This document shows positions 1 through 12,400 of a stretch of DNA of 64,000 bases, piece by piece. The stretch's first letter is position 1; each line of letters begins with the position of its first letter. Origin of the DNA: Aurelia coerulea (lineage: Eukaryota > Cnidaria > Scyphozoa > Semaeostomeae > Ulmaridae). The notes beneath the pieces are model-generated. The model did no database searches. It was not told the DNA's origin and was given only the letters and a program-made list of their open reading frames with translations. Made by a program: the position numbers and the translations under genes. The stretch is taken from positions 15,025,501 to 15,089,500 of the forward strand of contig CM076955.1 in the NCBI GenBank assembly GCA_039566865.1, in the 5' to 3' direction.

Positions 1-356
1 CTTTGATGAACATGGGACATGAAGAGAAAACGAGAAGTTCCTTTTAAACATAAGTTGATCTCCTTTTCATACAGAATCCAAATGTTTCGGCGGGAAAGTT
101 TCCAGCAAAAACTTCGGATAAAAAAGTTTTGGAAAATGCTTTAGAAACGGAAACAAGTTTGTTGCTGACAGCATTGATAAAATCTTTCTTTTTAAATGGG
201 TTGTAATTGCATAGAATTAAATTATCATGAATAAGCAAGAAATTTAGCTAAAAAATCTTTAGACGCTTTTGTCCGAAAACTTTACTTTCGGAATATTTTT
301 TATTTTAATGTGTGCTTGCTCGTTAACTTATAACTGTCTTGTTTTATTTTGTTTAG
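1..356 (+). other. Intron of the myosin gene (partial, upstream of first visible exon)
   Basis: AT-rich sequence ending in a polypyrimidine-rich stretch and TTTAG at 352-356, the acceptor of the first visible exon. No coding exon with myosin similarity is seen here, so the P-loop exon must lie further upstream. Confidence 0.7.
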
Positions 357-479
357 GAAGAGGCGGTCAGCAAAAATGCAATGGCAGGAACACTTGATGA
401 GCAAGTCGTTGAAGCTAACCCAATTCTTGAGGCTTATGGTAACGCAAAGACAATCAGGAACAACAACTCTTCGCGTTTC
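357..479 (+). CDS. Mhc: Mhc exon 1: pre-switch-I helix and switch I
   Basis: Encodes 41 codons from [11 protein letters not shown] through [17 protein letters not shown]. The NNNSSRF segment is switch I, which contacts the gamma-phosphate and Mg of ATP. Phase 0 at both ends, acceptor TTTAG, donor GTGAGT. Confidence 0.96.
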
Positions 480-3400
480 GTGAGTTTTTTCTTTTTTGAT
501 TATTGGACTTCTTCTGAAAGTTTGTGAGACTATTCCTTGCTCATTAGATAGATATTTTCTCTCAAAAATCTCTTCATTCAGAAAACTTCCTATCTACAGG
601 GTGTCCCAAAAAACATGTACGCTGTTTGAATGGCTACTGTGGAGGAGCCATAAAATCCAACTTGACCCATTTTTCAAATTTCGAATAGACGAGATTTCAC
701 CTTAGAGTTTGGCACCAAGTTCAAGCAAATCTGATAAGTGGTTGCTGATTTCTTGAGAAAGAAAGTCAAAATTTTCTCCGTATAAACAGGCCCTTCGAAT
801 GAAAGCTAAAAGTTTTTAGAAACTGCAGCTGAAAATCACGATGATGCGAGAGTATAAAAGTTTTTTCTACCTCTTTAGGGAAAGTTCATTCGTTGCCATT
901 TCAGTCAAACTGGTAAACTGGCTGGTGCAGACATCGAGTCTTGTAAGTATCCTGCCCTAAAATCATATCCGCACTATAAAAAGTCGATATCCTGCTTTAG
1001 AACATTTCCGTGAAATGTGAAATATTTCTCGAGAAAGCCGGCTATGTCCACACAATTGGTAGGTGAAATTAGTAGTCTTGTCATCCCGTGATCGATCCCA
1101 GGTAAGAATATTCCGCATTTCACAGAAATCTCCTTTAGTTGAACACACTCATCTTTTATAAGAGACTTGACTCTGATTTTTGTAGTTCTTTGTAATTCAG
1201 TAGAACTCTGAATTTTGGGCCCAACTTTATCATAATTCAATGAGGACGGCAAATATAGCTTTTTGAGCCGAGAGAATTGTGAGAAAGAACCTAATAATAG
1301 AGAAAAAATTATACGTTTGTGGTATTATTGGTGTTAGAAATGCTCTTTTTATATAAAACACTATGGAACTCGTAAAAACGATTGAAATTTTCTTAGCCTC
1401 GAATTGACCTCAGATCGCATCTAGCAGAATTTCTTAATTTTTTGGACGAGGCTATTGGAGTTTCTTATAAAAATGAATGCATGGGCTTAATACTAACACT
1501 TAAAACTTTGGTTCTTATGTTACTACTTGAAGGATTTCTGTTCATCAAGAGGTCTGAGAATTTCCCAGGTTTTATACTATCATGAAGAGTATTTTAAAGA
1601 AAACTCCCTCTGAAAGATAAAGATTCAACTCTACAGGCCTTTGTTGCTGCCTTTGGAAGTTTGCAAAGATCTTTTGGTAGAGAGCAAGGAGCATAGAACT
1701 CTTGTATGAAGATAAAAATTGCTGGGGATAACCAGGGTAATTTTGATGGGAGCATGCATGATCGCCCAATCAGAGCCTCACAAATGCGACTAACTAACTG
1801 ACATTTGCTTTGTTGACAGATCTGCTGGAAAAGTCACGTGTTGTGCATCAGATGGGTAACGAAAGGAATTACCACATTTTCTACCAGCTTTTGTACGCTG
1901 CTTCAGATGAATATCATGGTATGCCTTTTCTTAAACTCCTATCAATTTCGTCTTGCAACGCTTTTTAAACTCTCGATGCTGAATTCGTCCAGACGACATG
2001 ACATTGCAGGGCCGTAGGAAGCAGCTACTTTTGTTCTCAAAACAATAGAGAACACTGTATCTAATTACTGCTTGTGACATAGCACCATTGTTTTGTTTTC
2101 AAAATCATTGAGGTGGCTTGAGCCTCCCTGGCCCCCGCTTCCTACAGCCCTGCACATCCAAAGCACAGAAAGTGCAATCTTGTTTTATGGTAAAATCACT
2201 GCAATTTATTAGAGTTTTTTTATAGGAAATAAGCAAAAAATTGCTAGTACTGCGGGTGACCCAAACAGAAAAGTTTACGCATGAAAGAGGATATAGCTTT
2301 ATTGGAAGATATTTCTACTATCTATCTTTGTAACAATTGGCGAAAAATGAATTCGTAGATTTACAGAGAAGTCTAATTTTTGTGAATTTTCAAACGTGTA
2401 ACCATTCCTTTTGCAACACCCTGCATGTACTCTTGCGCCCTGTACAAATTGGCCTCTTTTGTCGTCCTACTTTTTATGAGTGGTGAACATTTGATTTCAG
2501 AGAAACTCTTGCTGTCAAGCAGAAAGCCAGAAGACTATGCATTCCTCGTCAAGGGTTGTTACACTGTCGATGGTATTGATGATCACGAAGAGTTTGAATA
2601 CACAGAGGTAATACAGAGGTTACGAAGCCACGAACGCAACTGCAACGCAATGTTGCTTTTGTTTCAAAACATTAGCCTCAATAGATTCCCTTTTTCGTGC
2701 GAGTTTGCTTCCGTTGAGAGAAGTTATCCTTTTCAGTTACACAACTTGGAAATCCAATTAAGACTTTTCGAGTGAGCACAAGCACAAAGAAACGAGGGAA
2801 CGAAGAGTAAAAACTGAAGAGATGAGATATCTTCTCTATCCTTTCTTCCGTTTTGCCTTTCACTCCCTTTTTTCAATGTTCTCTCTCGAAAAAGTATTTA
2901 TTTCACAAATAATACGTTGGAAAGGCGCAAGAGAACAACACACGATATAGTGGAAAAGGGGAAAATATTGTTTTCAATAAAATACTTTTTGAATAAAACA
3001 TTTTTGAGTTTAATATGGGCTTCCTGTGGTCAAATGACCAATTACTTGATAAAATGTCTTTTTGATTTCTTCACATATTTTGTACCATGAAAACTCATGC
3101 CATGAAAGCCAAAAGTAGAATAATGGTCACTTGACTTGAAGTTGGTAAAGCAAATCTCATCAGCTGACATTCCCTATTGCTAGATTTGACTTAGAAGATA
3201 ATTATTTAGTATACAATAAGGTTGATCACAACACAAATAAATTTGCTACTGTAGTCTCTCTTCCCGTCCGTTTATTAATTTGAATGATGACATTGACGCC
3301 TATTAGACCTTTGCCAAGTCTCTTCATGAAAATGAGAGCAAAGTAGATAAATCCCAAAGCGAGAATATAAACAAATTGAATGTCCATTTCATTGTCATAC

Positions 3401-6400
3401 TAAGTCAAAGATGAATTTTGCATTTGTTGGTGATGAAAGATATGTGGGAAAGACTTAAAGATTTCTCTTTTTTTCAGCAAATTGAAATTAAGACTCGGGA
3501 TATTAGGTGTAGTACAGCTTTCAACAACTCTCAACAATATGCTCAAACTTGACATCCCTTTTAGCCTCTATTGTTTCTAAAATAGTCTCTTCTCTGTGCA
3601 GAAAGCTGCCCGTGTCTTGGGTTTCAATGACGAAGAAAGGATGAACATGTACAGGATTTGCTGTGGCATCATGCACATGAGCAACATCAAATTGAAGCAG
3701 AGACCCAGAGAAGAGCAAGCTGAGATTGCCGATCCAGCAGGTAAGTTTAGACTTATTATTTGTATCCCAGTAGATAGCGCTACTCTTGTTGCTCAAACTA
3801 GGAATCGAGATTTTACATGCACATAAACTTGACTAATTTCCCATCTGTTTTGGTTTTCTGATGCAGTAATCACTGTAAGCTACGTAACGCGTTAAAATAT
3901 AAAAGATTTTCCTCCTCGTTGCTGAAAGGTTTTCCACCTTATGGCTCAATCCTCCTCTCACAGTTTGTTTTTTCCTACCTTCCAGCACTGGAAAAATGAA
4001 TTTTGAACCGTTTTGTTATGCATTTCTCTGCTGCACATCAGCATGATACCGTAAATGCTCTATTAAGCCCCGGGGGCTTATTTAATTTGGACACTTTTTA
4101 GTCCTTTTAAGTCACATTTTGCAGTTTGAACTCACAATTTTACGAGTTAAATACATGAATTTGACACAGTTTTTTTTATCTCAAACCATATAAAAATAAA
4201 CATGAAAACCTGTTTAGCTCAATAAATAGAATATCTTTGGTAACCTCTGGAATTTGATGTAAGTGGGGGGCTTGATAGAGAGGGGTGCTTAATAGAGCTT
4301 TTGCGGTAATTGTTGCTACGTGCTCCGTTCTTCGCGCTGGCCAAACGATGCAAGATCTGAGCCAACATTTAACCGCACAATGTTTGAGTGAAATTTTGAG
4401 TAGCTTAGCTACCCTTGTTGCATTGCTTGGCCACAATGTTAGTATATCCCCTATAGATTTGTTGGCAGGCCCATCAAATGTTTTTGCTGACCCGGTCAGG
4501 CAATCCAACATCATTCAACAGATGTATGATATGCAAAATGGACACACATTTTGCTGCTATTTTCCACTTTTTTGCATGCATGAACAAGTGATCAAAGTCA
4601 CCCTGCAGATGGTTCCAAACAGCAGAAATTCCCGTTCGTGATTTCCAACATTTTTGATCGATTTCAAACTTCAATCGCAACAAATTTTGGGCTTGTCAAC
4701 AAATGCTAGGCCCGCCAACTAAGTGGCCAAACAATCCAGCAAGGGATGCCAACTGATTAAAGTAAACATTGACAGCCAACGGTTGTTGGGTGAATGCTTG
4801 CTGAAATGTTGGACCTTTGGCTAGGGCTTTGACAATAATTACCGTTCCATATAACATTACCGTTCCGTTTCAACAGATGGAGAAAAAGTTGGTTTCTTGC
4901 TCGGTATACCAGTGACTGAGTTCCACAAATGCTTGGTTAAACCCAAGGTAAAAGTCGGAACAGAAATGGTGCACAAAGGACAGAACATTGACCAAGTGTC
5001 TTATTCAATTGCTGCCTTGTCCAAGGCAATGTACGAGCGTATGTTCTGGTGGTTGGTCATGCGTGCCAACAAAGCACTCGACACAAAGGAAAGAAGATCA
5101 TACTTCATTGGTGTGCTCGATATTGCAGGCTTTGAAATCTTCGACGTAAGTTTAATAATCTATCCTACTGTTAGTTGTACCGTCTGAAACGCATGCAAAC
5201 CTGTGCAAAAAAGTTGAAGCGCTTGCAAACCTGTAGTTTTCTAACTCTTCATCAGATTTATTGAAACTGACAGTTATCGTGTAGTGAACAATTTTAACTT
5301 ATTGGTAAGAAACTGTGTTTGTCAAAATGGAACAGGGCTCGGTTGTTCAAAACTGGTATTAGGCTAATACCGGATTAGGACTATGCAAATGACTACAGAA
5401 TCACGCCTTTAATCCAAGATTAGCGCTAATCGTGGTTTGAACAACCCGGCCCAGATGGACAAATTCAGCTAACTTTCTTGCATCCACTTCAGATGACGAG
5501 GATTGTCCCCCGGAGGAAAATTTCTTTTCATGCAAGTTAACAACTTCACACCATGAAGAGTGTAGTGCCGGTAACTGTATCAACAAATAAAATGATCCCT
5601 ATTCAAGTGTATGGTCACTGTATGGTTGTTCATAAGAGTATTGTGCATCAGATGCATGATGTGCAACAATGGACACACATTTTGCTGCTATTTTCCACTT
5701 TTTTACATGCATGAACAACTGGTCAAAGTCACCCTGCAAAAGGGGTGACTTTAATCCGTCAGCGAAACTCGATGAGGATTTTGAAGTCAAAAATTTTTTC
5801 TGAAATAGACGAACATTTTTTGTTCAGTCTTTGTTCAAAATCAGAATGAATTCGACTTATAACTGCAGCAAGATCTGAATATATTTCACATTTGGTGGGC
5901 ACCCCCTCCTTTCAAGGAAGTAAAAGTTCGAGTCTGCCTCTGAAGTTTGCTTTTAGTTGCTAGCATGCAAACATTTACTCATATGAACTTTATAATCTCA
6001 GTCTGGACCTTCTTTGGGCAATGACCCTGCAAGCAGCGGCTGCTTGAATGTAGAAAGAATCAACGTTGTAAAGGGCTAAGTGATCAATGTCACCCTCCTG
6101 AACAAAATCACCCCAGATTGACAGTTTAACAACATCTTTCTGATTCTACAGTACAACACTTTCGAACAATTGTGCATCAACTTGACAAATGAGAAGTTGC
6201 AACAATTCTTCAATCATCACATGTTTGTCCTTGAGCAAGAAGAATACAAGAAGGAGGGAATTGAATGGGAATTCATCGATTTCGGTCTTGATCTTGAAGA
6301 CACAATCGCCCTGATTGAAAAAGTACGTATAGATTTAATTTGCTATCTTCCGATCGCTCTCGTTTCTCATTTCCTCTCATTTTTCATGCCTCTGACTCTC

Positions 6401-9400
6401 CAATGATTCGTAAATAAGAGCCAATCGTTCAAGAACAAGAAAGCTGATTTTGCAGTTCCAACGTAATTGAGAACCAACCTGATTCTATTTTAGAAAATTA
6501 AAACTCTTGAAATAATGTATGATGTTTTATTCAGAAACTTTGAAGAAAACTTGAAGGCATATTTAGTCATAGATACTGTAAAGATTCCTTTTTTGTCTAT
6601 TCATGATAGATTAAAACTAAAATTAGGTAAGAACTAACTGTTATAAATATACGGTATAAATACTGTGCCATTCTTGTAGTAGGAAGATACATAGTCATCT
6701 GCCCTCCACACCAAGAGCGGTACTTACAATTTTACAAATCCAATTTAAAAAAAAATTCTCAAGTGTGTTGGCTACATTACGGTCTCTGAATTTCTTGATT
6801 AAACGCCAGCAGCCTGATTTTGCTGAAAGTTTCCCCCAGTTAAGAATCAATGCCAGGCTGCTGAAAATTGTATGGTATTGACAGCTTGTTACTGTAAAGG
6901 TCATATATACGCCTTGGCCATCATGCTATATATATACATCATTCTTTACAGCCAATGGGTATCTTTGCAATCCTTGAAGAGGAATGCATCGTGCCAAAAG
7001 CAACAGATCAGACGTTCTTGGCCAAACTGCATAAGAACCACGACGGCAAGCACAAGAGTTACGGAAAGCCCGGTGTGAAAGTAAAGAAGGCCGACTTCTT
7101 GTTGCATCACTACGCTGGAACTGTGCCTTACAGTGTGCAGAACTGGCTTGAGAAGAACAAGGATCCCATCAACCAGTCAGTTGCTCAGTTGTTCGCCAAA
7201 GCCACCAATGCTCTGCTTTCCCATTGTTTCCAAGATTACAACCCCGACGGTGAGTACATCACTTTCAGTTCAAGTTTTGTTTCTGTGTTGCAGCACAAAG
7301 TTTATTTCACTTTTTTTCTCAAATAGTATTTCATCCTTCTCCAAGTTGCAGTGCAGATGTGGCATCGTGCAGTTACACGAGTACTTTGTGTAAGGGGTGT
7401 CCCAAGGATGTCTGACCTCTGTTTTCCGTATAATTTTGTGATGTTTTCCTTTTCCGACTTTGAATTGAGTAAATCTCTGTCCCGTATGAGCATAGCTTGT
7501 TTGTTGCTGTTTTTTAACCATATTTTCAGTACTAAACATCACATATTTCCGTTGTCCGAGCCGTGAAAGTGTTTTTCACTGCCTTTAACCTCATTTTCCA
7601 TTTTCCATGCTGTTTCTCTGATTTCTGTTCTTTGAAAAAAAATTTCCCTTTTCTTTGTTCTGTAACATAGGACACGTCCCACGTTAATAGGAGGCCAACT
7701 ACACAACAAAAGCACGATTTCTCTGCAAACCTTTTACGAATTAAATGATACTGATCCTGTTACAAACGTTTGAATAACTGAAATTATTTTATCAATGTGA
7801 TTAATGCCTCCAAATAATAATTACAATGGCTTACCTATATTTCACGAGGTATTGTTTGTCTTTGTTTTACTTCTCAATTCTGTGAAAATTTGCTATCCGA
7901 CTCATGCATCTAACAATACATGCACCCATCATTTTCAGCTCAAGTGGAGTTTATTCACTGGAAATAATCATCTATTTTCATCCCTAAGACTAGTGTTTTC
8001 ATGCAAGGCGTTTGCCAAATTTCCTGAAAAGCACAATCAGTTTTGTTATCCATTTTCACCCTAATTTTTCGTCTCTTCTAGTCACTGGAGGAAGAAGAAA
8101 GGGCAGTGCTTTCCAGACTGTCAGCAACAGGCACAAGGTACAGTTTCTCACATTGAATTTATGATACTATAGCTAAATAACCCATGAATATCAAATAAGT
8201 ACGTGCACGCTACTGAATTCGGCACACTTCTATTTGAAAACCATCGCCTTGAAACACATTTCAGGAGCAAGGGCGAATTTTGTAAAACAAAAGATACAGG
8301 TCTGATTGAGACGAAGCGATTTGGCAGCCTCAAGAATAGATTTCACACCTTCTGTGCAGCCAACCATAATAGATACTTCTCTTTTTCTGTTTATTTTGAT
8401 TTGACTGAGTGCACTCAGAGATGGGAAATCTATTTTTCTGGAAGGCAAATCGCTCTGTCCTTTCGGAAAACGGAATCTTTTCCTTTACAAAATTTGCCCT
8501 TGCTTATTTCAGGGTATTTTCTTGGGAACATTTTCAATTTCATCATTTCCATTGAAAACCAAGGCTCTTCATTTTTAGTACTAGGACACACCATTATGCG
8601 TTATCAACGCCCCTACCTCATCGCAGCCCCAGGACCATCGCCATAATCCACATCCGAACTTATTCTAGTGTATTTTGACTAAAGTTCTGAACAAAGTCTT
8701 CACAAACTTTCGCCTCTCCTCAGGAACAATTGCACAATCTGTTGACAACTCTTGGCAATACCTACCCACATTTCGTGCGTTGCATCATCCCCAACGAGCA
8801 GAAGAAACCAGGAATGATCGAAGCTCCATTGGTCTTGCATCAGCTGAGATGTAACGGTGTACTTGAAGGTATCCGTATTTGCCGCAAAGGATTCCCAAGC
8901 AGAATGTTGTTCCAGGACTTCAGAATGAGGTAATCACCGCATAAATAACGGATGTTACTTGCTTCACTTACAACTTTTGAAAGGGAAAGTTCAGTAACTT
9001 TTATCCGATTATAAAGCTCTATATAAAGCATTAAGTTGTCATGCAATTATTTCAAAAGTCACGTGAATAAATTGTTGTTTGTCACTTATGTTACTGTCAG
9101 TGAGCTGTAACAGAGTCAGGTAAATTTTAGCAAACCCAAAGTCTTCATCCGTTGTCTCTGTATAAAAATCTCCCTGAGACAGTTGTTTGCATGAAAAATT
9201 TTATTTCTCTTCAAGCTGAAAGGTCACCAGTAATTCTATTTTATGCGCTAGCCATGTAGCTAGCTGGCTGTATTTGTCTTCGACTTTGGAGACCGTGGAG
9301 TATTTCATTTCAATGAACTTACTTTATTATAAACAACCAGAACTATGCATCTCTTTTGTTTTTTGGAAGCAAAATTGAAAGCTCCTATTTATGTTTCGAT

Positions 9401-12400
9401 AGTCTAAGTTTTCCGATTTCGAAGGGTATCTTCAAATTTATTTGGATCAAGTGCCTTTTGATACTATTCAGCATATAATTCATCGAGGAAGAATGTAGTT
9501 GGAATCTTTGCAATTTGGATATATTTCAGATCTTTAGATACGAGAAAGATAGATAGGGGATAGGTAGCACCGGGTGATTCTTTCGAGATGAATCTTACAT
9601 TGAAAAGGCCTTTCTGAAGCAGTCCAAATTTCTTTTAAATTCCTCTGAGAGAAATACAGAGACCAAATAGGCCAGAAACGATGAAAATCAAAATGGTTCA
9701 GCCTGAACGGATTGTTCAAGTAACCAATCACATTCAATTGAGACAATGCAATTTGGCCCCCCCCCCCCCCTCCAGTCTTCGAAAGGTTAGTCCGCTTGAG
9801 GCTATTGCCCCAAGCATTTTCGAACTGAACGTGATTTCCAAATATATTTCTCCTCAAGGTACAAGATCTTGGCCCCAAACGCCATCCCAACCGGATTCAT
9901 TGACGGCAAAGTGGCTGTTGAGAAACTGATTGAAGCATTGCAGCTTGAACAGTCCGAGTACAGAGTGGGTACAACGAAAGTCTTCTTCAAAGCTGGTATT
10001 GTTGGTGAACTTGAGGACATGCGTGATGAACGATTGTCAAAGATCATCGCTCAATTCCAAGCTTATTGCAAAGGTTTCCTCATGCGAAAGGAATACAAGA
10101 AGATGTGCGACCAGAGGTGAGTTTTTATTTTTCTATTCATTTTTTCATTTTCAATTCTTTAATCACGGTTGCCGTGACAGTCAAGGGAGACTGCTTTTCA
10201 GGGGGCCGTGCATAAAATTTTCCAAACTAAATATGTTTAAAGTAATACCCTGTTCTAATTACAACTAGAAGTAACTGAAAGTTATCAACTGCGCGCACTC
10301 TAAAGTATTTGTGAACTCTAATAAAGCCACTCTAACATTACACAATTCCTCTTTATCTCAATTTTCTTTGTCATAAACTGCAAACTATTTTCAAACCTGA
10401 TTCAAACTCTTTTGATTTGATCGTTTCTATAGAATTGGAATCGCTGTAATTCAGCGAAATGTGAGGAAATTCTTGTCGCTCAAAGACTGGTCATGGTGGC
10501 AGATTTTCAACAGAGTAAGTTGTAACTATTCCTTTTTCATCCCGCTCCTAGAATGGGCCTGGCTGTTATTCAGCGAAACGTGCGCAGATTCCTTTTCTTG
10601 AGAAACTGGTCTTGGTGGACATTGTTCAACAAAGTAAGTCGCGTGTGCCAAGCGTGTGTGTGCTCGTGTGTTTCTTTGCGTGGCGTGCTTTACCAAGCGT
10701 GTTCGTGTGACTTTCTGTGTAAACATTCCAAGTGATACATTAGAAGAAAGAAAACATTTTGTTGTATTGTTATATCCAATGATATCAAAATTATTGTCAG
10801 TTAAGAATATGTTTAGAAACCTTGAAAACAATTATGCAAATAGACTATTTTTGAATGAAGACAGACAATTATTTCAATTGCGCCTAAACAAGTGCGATTT
10901 TTTAAGGACATTAATTTTCACAAGCAAGCTCTCAAAACGAACATTTCATGAAAATTGTAAATGAAATTTGGGAATTTAAGAGCAAAACTATAAAAGCTCA
11001 ACGAAACGATCTCTATAATAGCCGGTTGAATCCAATTCCTCTTAAACGATGGGTGATAAGTACAAACAAAACGAAATTTGGCAGAAGTAAAATGAAATCA
11101 ACTTTCACGCATTTGACAATCCGACCGAAACTAATTGAACTTTCGTGTCATATAGGTGAAGCCACTTCTCAATGTTGCCCGTGCAGAAGAAGAGATGAAA
11201 GAGAGAGAGGAAGAGGTAGGAGACTTTAGATGAGCTTTAACGCCGCAGGTCTGCTTGGCGTCTATCTTCTGATCGGTACTTATTGATGGCACTATTCGTT
11301 TTATGATATTAAAGTTGGTTTCGTTGATGGTTTCGCCTTTCAAACCAATCGATAAGTAAGTTTCTAATATGAATTGCTTTAGACACCCATCGGGTTCATT
11401 TCAAGTCATGTGACCATACTCTTGAGAAGTTTCATTATCATTCTACGTTTGGCATTCGTGGCACAGGTATTCATGGCATGACATGAGAAATGAAAAGATG
11501 TTCAAGAGATGATCACTTGACTTGAAACGGGTGTTAAAAAAAACCCCACCCGATTAGATCTATTGAATAGTATGATAGAAACTAAGACACTATGCTGTAA
11601 TTCTACCTTAATATCTTGATTATTGTCTAGAAATATGTATTTTTGGGTGCAGTTGGGATATCTTCTGGATGAGCAACCAACCCATGAATTTGATTTTACT
11701 GCATTGTATTCTTTGTGACACAACTAAAAGCAAAAGACCACATGCTGAAAGAGATGTTGTAGCGCAGTATTGTAACCCATTGAATTTGCTGCCAGAGCAG
11801 TCAGCCTTCCTGGGTACAAGCCCCATCAACACCACTTGAAAGCCATGACAAGGGGTTGCTGACTTGATTATGTATTCTGTAGCTCTGTGATCCAACTATT
11901 TGGCAGTAAACTGCGCAATTTCACCTGCACCTTCAGAGCCGTACTTTGACATAGATTTTAAGGTGTTGTCACCTCAAATTTTGTAGCTCAAGAAAGCGAC
12001 AGAGAGAGCAGAGAAAGAAGAGAAAGAACGCAAAGACTTGCAGGAGAAACTCACTTCAACAATGGAAGAAAAGACAAAACTGTTCGAAGATCTCCAGAGG
12101 GTAAGTCAGGATTTGATAGTCAAAAATTCACATGGCCAAAATAAATGGGGGGTTTCACCTTTCTAATCGTCAGAAAGAGCTCTAATAGTCAGAAATTGTC
12201 TTTTTTCTGTGTGTATACTAGCATTTTTTTTATAGGAATGGACCCTTTAGCTATTCTATTAAAGAATCTGAATCGAGTGACATCTTTGTAGATTTTTAAG
12301 ATTTTTCGAATGCGCACAATAGTGATAAAAGCTCGAATGCCACAGTTGAACCTCTCGTATAAAATGTTTAAAATATCCCTCGATCCAGACTCTTTTTTAG

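Noticed and set aside
8203..8646. 147-codon plus-strand frame in intron 9
   Set aside because: It coincides with a MITE whose second copy at 26806-27043 does not keep the frame.
6152..9858. Additional alternative exons for relay, loop 2 or converter, as in Drosophila Mhc
   Set aside because: I looked in the flanking introns for second versions and found none. Only position 12 is duplicated.
10433..10633. Both IQ2 exons used together to give a longer lever arm with three IQ motifs
   Set aside because: The phases do not allow it (12a ends phase 0, 12b needs phase 2), the spacer is 37 nt, and the shifted frame stops at 13167.
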